A stretch of 64,000 bases of DNA from Methanospirillum hungatei JF-1. GTDB taxonomy: Archaea; Halobacteriota; Methanomicrobia; Methanomicrobiales; Methanospirillaceae. Each line of letters starts with the position of its first letter. Within the stretch, counting starts at the first letter, position 1. The translations under genes were made by a program, and so were the position numbers. The notes under the pieces were generated by a model. The model did not search any database and was not told where the DNA came from. It saw only the letters and a list, made by a program, of their open reading frames with translations. This document shows positions 17,402 through 27,900 of the stretch, in pieces. The DNA is taken from NCBI RefSeq assembly GCF_000013445.1, contig NC_007796.1, forward strand, positions 1,710,936 through 1,774,935, written 5' to 3'.

Positions 17402-18427
17402 ATGGAACAGGAAACACAGATACAACGAGGGATCCGGCTTGCCAGGGAAGGGAAGATGGAGGAGGCAAGAGCCGTGTTCAGAGATGTCATCGATGATGTA
17501 CCGGATGATGCATCGGTATGGTGTAACTATGCAACGACCTATCTCAATGAAGAAGATTATGTGGCAGCACTCCCGTATTTCGAGAAAGCGATAGAGCTGG
17601 ATCCGGCCTTTCATGGTCCGTACCTCTCCGCCGGGATCTGTCTTACTGCTCTTGGGTTTCATGAGGATGCACTCCGGTTATATGACCGGGCACTGCAGGT
17701 TATTCCGGATAATCATGAGATATGGTATAACAAGGCCTACACGCTGATGGAATTGGGGAGGGTTCCTGAAGCGATTGCCGGGTTTGATCATGTATTGAAA
17801 CTTCATCCCCTGGATGCCGGTGCGTATATCAATCGGCGTGAACTGCTGAAGTCATGTACGTTCAAAGGTCAGTGTGTTGTCTATACCTGTGAAGAAGGGC
17901 AGATGACCCGGGTGACGGCGTATGTGTATTCCCATGAGGGGCTGTGCTTTATGACGTTTGTCGTGGATGAGGTGGATGATGAGGACCTGGTGGAGTATGA
18001 TCCGGATGAGGTTGAGATGTATGACGGGCCGGATGATGATGGGGAGGTTGAGGGTATAGAGAAGGATGATCCCCGGTATGAGACCAGGAGTCTTGTGTAC
18101 TTTACCCCTGACGGGGTGATGGCCCATGGACAGCTCGAGCATTCACCGGAGTTTCCGGCCTATGCAGAGAATTATGAGGTGGGTGGATATGAGGTCCTTT
18201 GTCCGGATAATATCTGGTGTGAGGTTCTGTGCCGGAGTGGACATCGATATCTGCTTTGTCAGAGTATTGATTTCGTATATGCCCATGACCCGGATACTCT
18301 GGAGGTCCTGGATGTTTTCCGGTTTGGGGTGAAATGGGATGATCCGGCGTATGAGGATGGCTGGGATGACGGGGATAGGGAGGATTGCCAGAGGGCCTGG
18401 AGGTGGTGGGAGGGGAGATTGGGATAG
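17402..18427 (+). CDS. TPR protein with acidic C-terminal domain
   Basis: A 341-aa protein. Residues 1-150 form about four TPR repeats (for example AALPYFEKAIELDP and AIAGFDHVLKLHP). The C-terminal half is very acidic (about 180-225 has runs of Asp/Glu) and ends in a Trp-rich stretch RAWRWWEGRL. Cysteines occur in CVVYTCEEG, VLCPDNIWCEVLCRSG and LLCQS. No known domain is recognised there. It has no signal peptide, so it is probably cytoplasmic. Function unknown. Confidence 0.8.
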   Translation: MEQETQIQRGIRLAREGKMEEARAVFRDVIDDVPDDASVWCNYATTYLNEEDYVAALPYFEKAIELDPAFHGPYLSAGICLTALGFHEDALRLYDRALQVIPDNHEIWYNKAYTLMELGRVPEAIAGFDHVLKLHPLDAGAYINRRELLKSCTFKGQCVVYTCEEGQMTRVTAYVYSHEGLCFMTFVVDEVDDEDLVEYDPDEVEMYDGPDDDGEVEGIEKDDPRYETRSLVYFTPDGVMAHGQLEHSPEFPAYAENYEVGGYEVLCPDNIWCEVLCRSGHRYLLCQSIDFVYAHDPDTLEVLDVFRFGVKWDDPAYEDGWDDGDREDCQRAWRWWEGRLG

Positions 18428-18647
18428 TATTCGTGATATGGGTTGGATTGGATTAAATCGGCTTATTTTTGGAAAAATATTTTTCGTTGTAATTATTGCT
18501 TTTGAATGTAACTACAAAGAAACGGATCCAGAATGGTCCTCCGATGGATTGTGCGGATCCGGATCCATTTCCGGAAAAATTGATGTGGATCTGAAAATGA
18601 GTGAATTATGCGATTAATTAAAAATGAGCGGAAAATCAAAGATATCT

Positions 18648-20074
18648 TCACCCGTCGGTCTTTGGAAATTTCCGGAAATTTCCGGAAATGATCCGGAAAT
18701 GATCCGGAAGTGAATATTGTGTACGTTTACTCTCTCCAGTTCTTAGTAATACTCCCATTTCAATCATTTTCTTTAAATCGTTTCTGGCAGTTCTATCGGT
18801 ACATGTAAATAATGAAGCGTATTCGGTTGAATTCAGATGTGAATTTTCCTCCAGAAGATAATGGAATGCTGCTTTCTGGCGATTATTCAATAAAGATAAT
18901 ACCGCTGATATGGATGAATCATCACTTTTCCTGATTATCACCCTGAAATCAATGCCTGAATCGATAAATTCGGGTTCTTCAAGTCCATATTTCAAACACG
19001 TTGAAACCATGGTGGAAGTACCTGTTCCCCATTGCTCAATCATTTTCGCCAGGTATAATAACCGAGCGATATTTTTATTTTTTGGACGTGACAAATGTTC
19101 TCCTTTGAGTGATTCGACAGTAACTCCTGGAGGCAATGTGCCCGGATTCCAAATTTCAATCCGATCATCAAAAATACGGATTTGTACGTTAGCAGATGAA
19201 CTATAATCACGGTGACAAAGGGCATTCGTTACCGCTTCGCGAAGAGCTTCAAGAGGATAATCCCACTCTTCAACACGTTTAAAAGAATCAGGTCCGACTG
19301 TGACTTTCCTGTTGATATGCTTCCGGATAAAGTTTTCAGAGGCTGTTATCTGTTCAAGAAGTGTTCCCTGAATTGGTTCAGCCATGTCAAGGAACCCCTG
19401 ACTCATATCACATCCCTTAAATCGTCCTGCTCTGACCTCACTTTGTTGAATAAAACGCTGAGGGGTTTCACCAAACAGTAAAATTGCGGTATTGGTAGGT
19501 CTTCCCTGAGAGATAAGCTGTAATCGCTCCAATGCATTTTCAGAGGAAATTGTAGTGTCAATCGCTGTTCTTCTCCCCTCCTGTAAAACCTGAAGAAATC
19601 TGGAAACAGATTTGGGATCAATATCTGCGAAGGTCGCTCCTGAACAGGGCAGATTATCCCAGTGATATTCATCCTCCTGTCTGATGATGGTTTGAGTTCA
19701 TCAACAGGCATTCTGATGCTTTCCGTTCCTGAACGAACATATGGCTGTCCGTCAGCGAAATACGGCTTATTAGTTCCTTCAGGTACTGTCACTATAAGAA
19801 ATGATTTTCCATGATATGATTCTGAAGTAAGGGATAACGATATTTCTGGTTTTATTCTGGCACGAATTTTTTGGTTAACTTTTCTAAATGTGGTATCTGT
19901 GATAGTAAGACCAGCGATTTCACCATTCGGTCTGACTCCGAAGTATACTGCTCCCCCACGGTGGTTGAGTAAGGCACAAATGTCTATGATTGCATCTTCG
20001 AGTTCAGATAACCCGGTTTTTAGTTCAATGGTTTCTGACTCTTCTAAATTACTACTACATTGGGGTGATGTCAT
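18648..20074 (-). pseudogene. AlbA_2/ATP-binding putative transcriptional regulator, frameshifted
   Basis: Two overlapping frames encode one protein. The N-terminal part (from about 20074, MTSPQCSSNLEES) has the AlbA_2 (Schlafen-like) domain: ESETIELKTGLSELEDAI, ALLNHRGGAVYFGVRPNG and YVRSGTESI. Near 19680 the frame breaks; the next frame continues with QEDEYHWDNLPCSG and then a HATPase-like C domain (SGIDFRVII) and a winged helix with FTCTDRTARNDLKKM. One base change in a GACAGGAGG tract would restore about 475 aa. The C terminus is built on short direct repeats of TTTCCGGA. Intact relatives are RecG-like regulators. It could be a sequencing error rather than true decay. Confidence 0.8.
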
Positions 20075-20079
20075 AGGGG

Positions 20080-20232
20080 TCAGATATGATTGGTATGGAT
20101 CATTCCTCGAAGCAGACTGGCAATATGGGCTTCTGATATCCAATGCTCCATATTGCTGATATGTTCAAACGATTCAATATACTCTGGGAGTGATAGAATA
20201 TATGTTCTTTTATACCCGTACAGCGATCTCAT
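20080..20232 (-). CDS. possible 50-aa small protein upstream of AlbA_2 gene
   Basis: A minus-strand frame begins MRSLYGYKRTYILSLPEYIE and ends at TGA 20080-20082, 5 bases before the likely start of the AlbA_2 gene. Residue composition looks coding (well-spread hydrophobic and charged residues), and the frame is open a little further upstream (SYGSG). It could be a small partner gene or the tail of a lost gene. No family recognised; weak support. Confidence 0.3.
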   Translation of the reverse strand: MRSLYGYKRTYILSLPEYIESFEHISNMEHWISEAHIASLLRGMIHTNHI

Positions 20233-20399
20233 ACCTGAGCCATAGGACTTTTAGTATTAGCATTATGATCCAAAATACCCTGCAATCTGTCTGATTTATT
20301 CGTGATTTGTATGGGATTGAATTAGCTACATTTATCTTAAGATATTTTTATCAAAGGGGAAATCATCACTTATATACACAAATCTCACAGGGAGGAGAT

Positions 20400-20636
20400 A
20401 TGATCGCGATTGAAGAGGTTGAATCTACCCTTCGGAGACTACCGGAACCTGCCCAGAGGTAGATCATTTCATATATTGAAGCAATTGTGACCGCTGAAGA
20501 AGAGATGAAGGAAAAACCTCCATGCCGGTTCTCCTGGGTTGGGGCTTTGGAGAATGAAGATGTCGGGAGTAGTTCGGTAGATATTCAGCATAAAACAGTT
20601 ATCGCACTGGATTATTTTAATGGGCGAATAAAATAA
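20400..20636 (+). pseudogene. DUF2281-like antitoxin with in-frame amber stop
   Basis: The frame starts MIAIEEVESTLRRLPEPAQR after a strong GGAGGAGA ribosome-binding site, meets TAG at 20460-20462, then continues IISYIEAIVTAEEEMKEK, CRFSWVGALENE, and SVDIQHKTV to a TAA. The LPEPAQ..IISYIE core and the FSW...VDIQHK tail match small DUF2281-type antitoxins common in methanogens. TATA-like CTTATATACAC lies about 30 bases upstream. No matching toxin follows. Pyrrolysine read-through is unlikely because nothing here suggests it. Confidence 0.65.
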
Positions 20637-20935
20637 ATCGTGAACCCTCTCTTACTTGTTCCATCCACCATCCGGCAGCCTCATTCTTTCAGGGAGGACT
20701 TACTCACTTTATCTCATTATCATAATAAGAATGAAGGATTGTCGGTACCCTGGCAGTTACCAATGATACAGATCGATATGGAAAACCAAGGTGATATCGA
20801 TAGTTCCCGATAGGTAATGAGATATTGATTGTTATTCCGGTGACACTCTCTTGGATTCGGGCTATTTTGTGATTTAATTTTTGGTATCGGTACGCATTTA
20901 CCGGAATACAAGGTTTCGAGAGAAATGGGGTATCT
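20637..20935. other. intergenic stretch, no supported gene
   Basis: About 300 bases between the broken antitoxin and the helicase stop. A minus-strand frame extending into the helicase 3' end (ending YDNEIK at about 20704) contains LPIGNYRYHLGFPYRSVSLV, which loosely recalls the GNYR motif of RelE toxins, but it lacks the rest of the fold and its start lies inside the helicase gene. I see no convincing gene. Confidence 0.4.
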
Positions 20936-23900
20936 CTACACCCTTCCTCTATACACCGTGATCTCTGCCTTCTCTCCGCCTTCTGCAAACAGGGCCGGGA
21001 AGACTCTCTCATCCCCGTTCCGTTCACAAAACCGTCGGAGATTGAACATATGATTCAGCCCGGCCATTGCATACTTATTTTTCAGGAGTTCATATGACTG
21101 ATCCAGGAGTGGCCGTGAGATGAAGAGGATACATTTCGTCTTCGCCCTGGTCACGGTTACATTCAACCGGTTTAACGAGTAGATGAAGTTCGCTTCTGAC
21201 ATTGCGGTTTCGATATCCGACACTCCGTAACTTGCGATCACTGCCTGACTCTCCTGGCCCTGCATCTTATCCACGGTATCAACAAAGGGTGGATGATGCC
21301 AGGTCATTGATTTATTCAGGAGTTTTCTGATAAGCCGGATCTGTGCATGATGGGGACAGACGATAAAAAGCCCGCTTCCCCAGAACTGTTTATGCCCTTT
21401 TAACGTATCCGGGAAGGTCTCATTGGTTTTGTGATTAATCATGCACTTTTTCAAATAACAGGCGAGTCGTGCGGTGAGGTCTGCCTCGACCATGTTATCC
21501 ACCGTTGCACGGACATTATCAACGATGCAGAGGACGAGGGGATAGTCCGGGTCCAGGGCCCATTTCAGGAATTCTGATCCCTCATCATCCGCTGCGTCAC
21601 ATGGGTCGGTGATGAGTAACTTCCTCCCTGCAATCTTCGCGGTTGCCGGGATGTATCCATTTCCATAGAGGGTTTCAGCCGGGAAGCGGGAGAGGGTTGT
21701 GTTCATCCGGAAGTTTTCGAGGAGCTGGCAGGTATAGACATTCCCGCTATCCCGGTACCGGAGATAGGAGAAGACGGAGTCATACAGGCCGGGGAGTCCG
21801 TCATCCGGCTCGGGGTACTCACCCTGAATCAACGGGGGTAACTGCATATCGTCACCGGCAAGAACCAGCCTGCCATCGGTTTTGAGGATACCGATGACCA
21901 GTGAGAACTCACCGAACTTCATCTGACTTGTCTCATCGACGACCAGCATGTCAAACTGTCCAAGGTTGGTCTCATATTTCTTGATGGCATATACCGTACC
22001 TCCAAGGATGAGGTATGGCTCGGTGGAGCTTGATGCTGCAAGTCCCTGACTGTCGATGAGATCAAACCCGTCCTGACTCTGTTCAGTCAGCCGGTCCAGT
22101 TTCCCAAGGAGTACGTCATCGCTGAGGCCGGCATCGGTGAGGTTGTCGCGTATTTCCCAGAGCAGGTTTTCAATCGCGGTGTGGGTGAATGCGGTGACCA
22201 GGATCCGGAATCGTTTCCCGGCACTTTTGTATGCCTGAAGGAGAGCAACGACGGACTTTGCGAGGAAATGGGTCTTGCCGGTCCCAGGCGGTCCCCAGAT
22301 GAGGGTCATTCTCCGGGTGAGGACGGTGTCGAACGCCTTCTCCTTACTTGGCATGAAATCCGCTGATCTGATATATTCGAGGGCTTTTGATGTGATCTTC
22401 GCATCGGGGGATAGAGGGGATGAGAACCCGGCCGGGTCCCTGAGGAGCTGGAGAAAGAGTGAATCCTCCTTTTGATCTATCTCGATGAGTTGTTTGAAGA
22501 TCTTATCGGAGTTGTAATCCATGAACCGGGGATGGAGGATTGCTTTCTCCCCATCTTCAAAGGGCGTATGGCAGGATTTATACGCGATGTTCATGATTAT
22601 CTCACGGATATTTCCCTCATCATCGACGGTAAAGGGGGATACGTCGCTTGCTGACATGAGTGCCGGCAGATGGTTTGGGAGATAGGGGCGATTCCGGCTT
22701 TGGTAATCGTTCATCTTCATCTGTTGAATATTCCCTTCTTCACTGGTATCGGTGAGGATTGCCCGGAAGGAATAACTGTTGCTCTCGAATAATCCTTCAT
22801 CAAGGGGGGAGTCCAGTTCAAAGACATGTGCTCCGTCCATCGTCTCATACCGGTAGGTGAGCGGGATTGCACTCCCATGCTCGATCCGTTCACTCATGGG
22901 GAGGCACCGTTCTTCCCTGATGGCCATGGCTCCCATGAATGATTCATACCTGACGATGAACCCGATCTGTGAGAGTTCTGTGTTGCGGAAGTTTGCCTGT
23001 GACGGGAAACTGAATCGCTGTGGATAGGCAAAGAGCCGGTCTTTCACCTGGTCCCGGATCCCTCCCAGGATGGAACCCGTTCCGGTCAGTCTCCGGTTCA
23101 CTTCGTTGCGGATGGCGTCTCTATCCTTCTCATCCCCGGTCTTCCAGTATTTGAAGAGGGGATCGCTCTTCATGATGTTGCTGAGGTTGAACCAGAAGAA
23201 TTTACTTGGAGTGATTTGAAAGTCAAATCCGGGTGAGGGGAGATTTTTGAGGATGTCCGGGAGTCTGTAGGTGATATGGACCGGTACTGCCAGGAGTTCG
23301 CGGATGACCTTTGAGAGGACAATTATCGGGTATACCACCTCGTTGGCCGGTTGTTTATCTGCGGTGGATAATACGGTCTCCTGGAAATGGAAGAGGAGGT
23401 GTAATGCCAGTGGTGCGAGGTCAGGGACTTTCAGGCTGTCGAAGAGGAGCCGGTTAAAGAGGGTGAGTTCAAATCCGTCAAAGACATACACCTGCACACT
23501 GACCTGCCTGGCCCACTCTTTTCCGTAATTGTAATCCGCTACCTGTTTCAGGGTAGAGAATACATTCTGAAGGAACTCTGTCTGTGCATGGAGGCAGTCG
23601 TCTGCGTTCCTGGCGATACTGACGAAGGTTCCGACATTGTTTCCCAGGACCTCTTTATCATATGCCGTCCACCGGTATCCCAGCACGGCCAGCCTTCCCG
23701 ACACCGGGTCCTCCTGTAAGGTGAGGAAGAACCGGATCCCCTCACTGACCGGGAGAGCGATGGTCGATCCCCCATGGGATACGAGTGCTCCTTCTTCAAG
23801 TGACTTGACGGTATGCATGAGCCGCTTTCGGTTATTGCGAAGGGAGCCACAGCTGTTTAAGATGTCTTCCGATGCGGGGTCTTTCAGGAACTCCCGGAGT

Positions 23901-24763
23901 TCGGGGATGGTGTTGATGGGTTCTCCGCCCCATTCAGCCTCCCTGAGGTACATCCTGGCCGGGGTGGAGAGGTACGGGATGAGGGAGACGGAGTGTGTCC
24001 GTTCTGCTTCTTCCCGGCAGTTTTCGTAGAACTCACACCATTCACACCGGAAGTTGAGGTGCCAGAAGACGGATTCGATGTCATCGGTGAAGATTGTTTC
24101 AAGGTTAAACCGGAGAAATTCACGGACGATGCTGAGCGAGTGGGATAATTCAAAGATCTCCGGTGCATCGGTGTTGTAGAGCCAGACAAATCCCCGGGTG
24201 AGATCGACGGTGAAGGGGAGGTGCTCCTTTTCTGCGATGGCCTCAAGGATGAGGGCATAGAGGGCGATCTGGATCTGGTGGCTCTGTTTCAATGCATCGC
24301 TGGCCTTTACGTCAATGACCTGGAGGGTGGGTTTTCCGTCTATCTCTGCCATGAAGAGGAGATCGGGCCTGCATGGGGGGAATGCGAACTTCTCTGTATC
24401 GATGCCAAGTTCTTTGATGAGTGACTGTGGCATGACGATGGTCGGCTGGTAGAGATACTCTCCCGGTTTCATCGTTTTGAGAATTGACAGGGTTTCATCG
24501 AGGGTATGGGTCCGTTTATGGAGTGGTCCGTCCCGGTCTGCGATGTGGATCTTCCCGGTGATCCGGTTTGTGATGACCTCTTCTTCCCATTCAAATCCTG
24601 ACTGGAGTATGGCGGCAAGGGCAAGGCTTTGCTGGAATTTGGATTCGGGGATGTGTATCCGTGTTCGTTCTTCGACTGGTGAGGCGTTGTACCGGAGATG
24701 GCGATCACAGCCGAAGTAGTAGTATCGGGCGATGAGTGATGGGGATAAATTATACTTAGTCAT
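20936..24763 (-). CDS. Cas4/Dna2-like nuclease fused to SF1 helicase
   Basis: A 1275-aa protein. The N-terminal 270 residues are a PD-(D/E)XK nuclease of Cas4/Dna2 type: RPDLLFMAEIDG, LQVIDVKASD and, C-terminal to it, CEWCEFYENC, which with an N-terminal Cys (FGCDRHL) could hold a [4Fe-4S] cluster. A long middle region (300-790) has no recognised motif. The C-terminal third is a UPF1/Dna2-like SF1 helicase: Walker A WGPPGTGKTHFLAKS near 822, VDETSQMKFGE (DExx), GDDMQLPP, VDKMQGQES and LNVTVTRAKTK. Dna2-type enzymes process DNA ends. Host-like base composition contrasts with the AT-rich operon next to it; it may be a defence or repair gene of the same island. Not known to be cotranscribed. Confidence 0.88.
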   Translation of the reverse strand: MTKYNLSPSLIARYYYFGCDRHLRYNASPVEERTRIHIPESKFQQSLALAAILQSGFEWEEEVITNRITGKIHIADRDGPLHKRTHTLDETLSILKTMKPGEYLYQPTIVMPQSLIKELGIDTEKFAFPPCRPDLLFMAEIDGKPTLQVIDVKASDALKQSHQIQIALYALILEAIAEKEHLPFTVDLTRGFVWLYNTDAPEIFELSHSLSIVREFLRFNLETIFTDDIESVFWHLNFRCEWCEFYENCREEAERTHSVSLIPYLSTPARMYLREAEWGGEPINTIPELREFLKDPASEDILNSCGSLRNNRKRLMHTVKSLEEGALVSHGGSTIALPVSEGIRFFLTLQEDPVSGRLAVLGYRWTAYDKEVLGNNVGTFVSIARNADDCLHAQTEFLQNVFSTLKQVADYNYGKEWARQVSVQVYVFDGFELTLFNRLLFDSLKVPDLAPLALHLLFHFQETVLSTADKQPANEVVYPIIVLSKVIRELLAVPVHITYRLPDILKNLPSPGFDFQITPSKFFWFNLSNIMKSDPLFKYWKTGDEKDRDAIRNEVNRRLTGTGSILGGIRDQVKDRLFAYPQRFSFPSQANFRNTELSQIGFIVRYESFMGAMAIREERCLPMSERIEHGSAIPLTYRYETMDGAHVFELDSPLDEGLFESNSYSFRAILTDTSEEGNIQQMKMNDYQSRNRPYLPNHLPALMSASDVSPFTVDDEGNIREIIMNIAYKSCHTPFEDGEKAILHPRFMDYNSDKIFKQLIEIDQKEDSLFLQLLRDPAGFSSPLSPDAKITSKALEYIRSADFMPSKEKAFDTVLTRRMTLIWGPPGTGKTHFLAKSVVALLQAYKSAGKRFRILVTAFTHTAIENLLWEIRDNLTDAGLSDDVLLGKLDRLTEQSQDGFDLIDSQGLAASSSTEPYLILGGTVYAIKKYETNLGQFDMLVVDETSQMKFGEFSLVIGILKTDGRLVLAGDDMQLPPLIQGEYPEPDDGLPGLYDSVFSYLRYRDSGNVYTCQLLENFRMNTTLSRFPAETLYGNGYIPATAKIAGRKLLITDPCDAADDEGSEFLKWALDPDYPLVLCIVDNVRATVDNMVEADLTARLACYLKKCMINHKTNETFPDTLKGHKQFWGSGLFIVCPHHAQIRLIRKLLNKSMTWHHPPFVDTVDKMQGQESQAVIASYGVSDIETAMSEANFIYSLNRLNVTVTRAKTKCILFISRPLLDQSYELLKNKYAMAGLNHMFNLRRFCERNGDERVFPALFAEGGEKAEITVYRGRV

Positions 24764-24938
24764 TTGGGATAGGAGATAATCGGAGGGGGTGAGGGATATA
24801 TGTTATTATTTTATTATTCGGTTGGTCTTGAAGGGGGGAGGGAATGGGATGGAACGGTCTTATTGAGTGTCCTGGATTGTGGGAGAATGGGGTGATGGAT
24901 GAAGGTCAGTCCATATAGAAGTAAATTTCAGCCCTAAT

Positions 24939-27900
24939 TTAATTATTCATATTAATAACCGTTCCAAATCGTAATAGGTTTGAAATTTTTAAATCCATTT
25001 CGTTAAATAAATCAGGATTGCCTCGTGCTACTCGAGATATTGAATGGCCAATTATTACTAAAACTCGAGTTGCTTCTTTACCAATTTGATTTATTTCTTC
25101 ATAATTATCAATAATCTCCTGATGCCCTAATAATTGACCAATAACTTTCAAGTCTTCTGGATTTCGAAAATAATAATGCATATAATCTTTAGAGTAGTTG
25201 AATAACCCCTTAAAAGTTTCTTTTACTAAGGAAAAACCCATTAGTCGTGCAATTTCCCATAACTTTTCTTGACTTAAACCTATTTGCCCATGATTAAAAA
25301 TATTATTAAGATCTTGAGGATTGATTAAATCTCTCCAAATAAAAGAATCTGATTGTGAGTAATCAAGGAGAATATCTTCACCTGTCAAATCGTAATTCGT
25401 TAGTAAATATGCCAAACTAAATAATACATACCGTTCATCCTCATTTAGCCAATGTAACCGCCCCATATTCGACTTATTATATAAATATTCAGGATCTGAT
25501 TCAGTGTCAACAGGAATATTTGATATTACAGTATAAAAGGTGCTTAATGCTGTTAAGGGCTCTAAAATTCTCTCCAAGGAAGAATCCCTTTCGGAAAAAA
25601 AATCATTTAACAGGTAATTATCAACAGTTTCTTTTTCTTCCGTTCCAATATAAAATATTTGGTCTCCTGGAATGAGATCTTCGATAGGAACTAAATCCAA
25701 TTCATCATTCAATCCCTTTTTTCTAATGAGGGTTCTTTCTTTAAAGTAGATTTTTTCTATTACTCCATTTGAGAATTCAACATTTATGGATATTTTATTA
25801 ATTTCCTGATTGTGTCCGGATGAATTATTATGAATATATGTAGATTTTGTAGGTTGGACTGGTTTTTTCTCCAATTCTTTCCAAATATTGCTCAATGTTT
25901 TAAAATCTTCATTTTGAGTGTCAGAATCTGAACTCAATTTGCCATATTCGGCTTTGATGGCGCTATTTAATGGAGATATTTCCACATCAGAAATATTGTC
26001 GCTAATATCTGACTCAATGGCTGGAATTGGTATCCTATTAACGAATTTGTTGTATGTGATTGATCGTTTCAAATCAGAATTACTAATTGGTGAATTCGAT
26101 GATGACAACAAATCATTGCATACTTTGATCTGTGTTAATAGTAAATGCCCATTGAAACCAGGGTAACAGAAAAAAAGAATCTTTTTAAAAGGAAGTAAAA
26201 ATATATCGAAGTATTCACCTAGAACAAGTTGATCGCCCTCCATCTTAAAAAACGGTAAGGGTCCAGGGAAAAGAATATTTTTAGTCTTTGCCTTTTTTGG
26301 AGGTAGTTTTGAAAGATTTTCTAGCGATTGTATTTCAAATTTATAGGTTAATGTCTTGATCTTCTTTTGGTTATTTCCAACGAGAATTATTTCCACTTTG
26401 GTATCATTTTGTGTTCCAAAATTCGTATTGATCTTATGAACACTATTTATCTCCATTACACCATCTTTGTAAAATACAAGTCGTAATAGTTCAATCTTTA
26501 TTACGGATACATCATTGAAACATTCAAATCCAAGGGATCCAGAAATACAATTAAATCCACTGTTAATTGGAAGAAATATTTTTAAATAGACATTACCATC
26601 TTCAATATTCAAATCTGATTGTAAGAAAAAGGGAGAATATCTATTTAGTAGGTCATTTATTGTATTGGATGATTTTAAATTAATTTTTTTATTTTTTGCT
26701 AACAGAACGGGATTTTCATTAATTGTTAACCATACTTCTTCTTCGTTTTCTTCTATACTAATATTATGAATAAAAAAGACAATGGTTTCTAATGCCTCGA
26801 ATAACACTCGAATTGTATTTGCAATCGCCTTATTGGTTCCACATTTAGAATTAAAATTAGAAAGAATAAATTCCTCTGTGTTTGATTCTCTGAAATTTCC
26901 TCTAGAAATATCAAAATACTCCTTAATGTCCGTAGATATTAAATTTAATAGAAATGATTGGAGTAGAGTTTTTTTCCTTATTGATTTGCACGTTGGGAGA
27001 TTGAGTAATTCATTTTTTATATCACGGGCTTTATCAAGATCATAGATAATATCAAAAAATGATTGAATGATTGATGAATTTTGATTTGGTAATGATTCAA
27101 TTACTAAATTCAATGGTAAAAACCTATAATTATTAGATGTATGAGAAAATAGTAATGTTTCACTTGGAGATAGAAAAGAATCAATAATCGGGGGGAATTT
27201 AATAATATTTCTTAAATATGAAGTTTTAGCAATAAGATCTTCAGAAAAATTTCTTCTGATAATTCTTAGGGAATCATAAAATTGCATTGTGCCATTGTGT
27301 AAATAATCCAATTGATTCTCTAATTTCCGAGGATAAGTGTTATTAGGGAAAATTATCGATAAATTTTTTAAGAGATTATTTGATGGATAATATACATCAT
27401 CCCATAATTCTCCTTCAAATGATAAATTGACACAGTCATTACGGGGTTTTTGAATTTGATTAGATATTTTCTTACAAAATACTTTTCCAAAATGATATAC
27501 TGCAATATCTAATTCAGAAAATTCAGATATCTTATTAAGAAAACTTTGAAGTTTCGGAACATATGGCCATGAAAAATGTAAAACTAATTTTATATTTTGG
27601 TTTTTCGTTTGTTCTATTAAATAGAATAATGCGTCAGGGTCAAAAGGTCGTTCATTAATTGATTCAATAATTATGAGTCCTGGTGACAATTTTTCAATAT
27701 TATAAGCGCTTTGTTCAAATGTAATATTCGAATTATTTATAATTCCAGCTGGAATGGAATAAAAAGATGGAATAACTGCAATTTTTCTAGATGTATCTTT
27801 TCTACTTTTTAGTTTATTTTCAAGGTATTGCTTATATTCATTTTTAAAATTATTTTTACCATGAACCGGCGAAGTTTCAATTATAAATTCCTTAATATTA

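Noticed and set aside
18672-18715. TTTCCGGA/ATCCGGAA tandem run as a CRISPR or minisatellite
   Set aside because: Only a few short units within the 3' end of the AlbA_2 gene, without spacers.
20460-20462. TAG as pyrrolysine in the antitoxin
   Set aside because: No sign of Pyl use; the gene type does not carry Pyl and a simple nonsense mutation explains it.
20704-21027. 107-aa minus-strand frame with GNYRYHLGFPYR
   Set aside because: Its start is inside the helicase gene, and only a short GNYR-like stretch recalls RelE toxins. Not enough for a gene.
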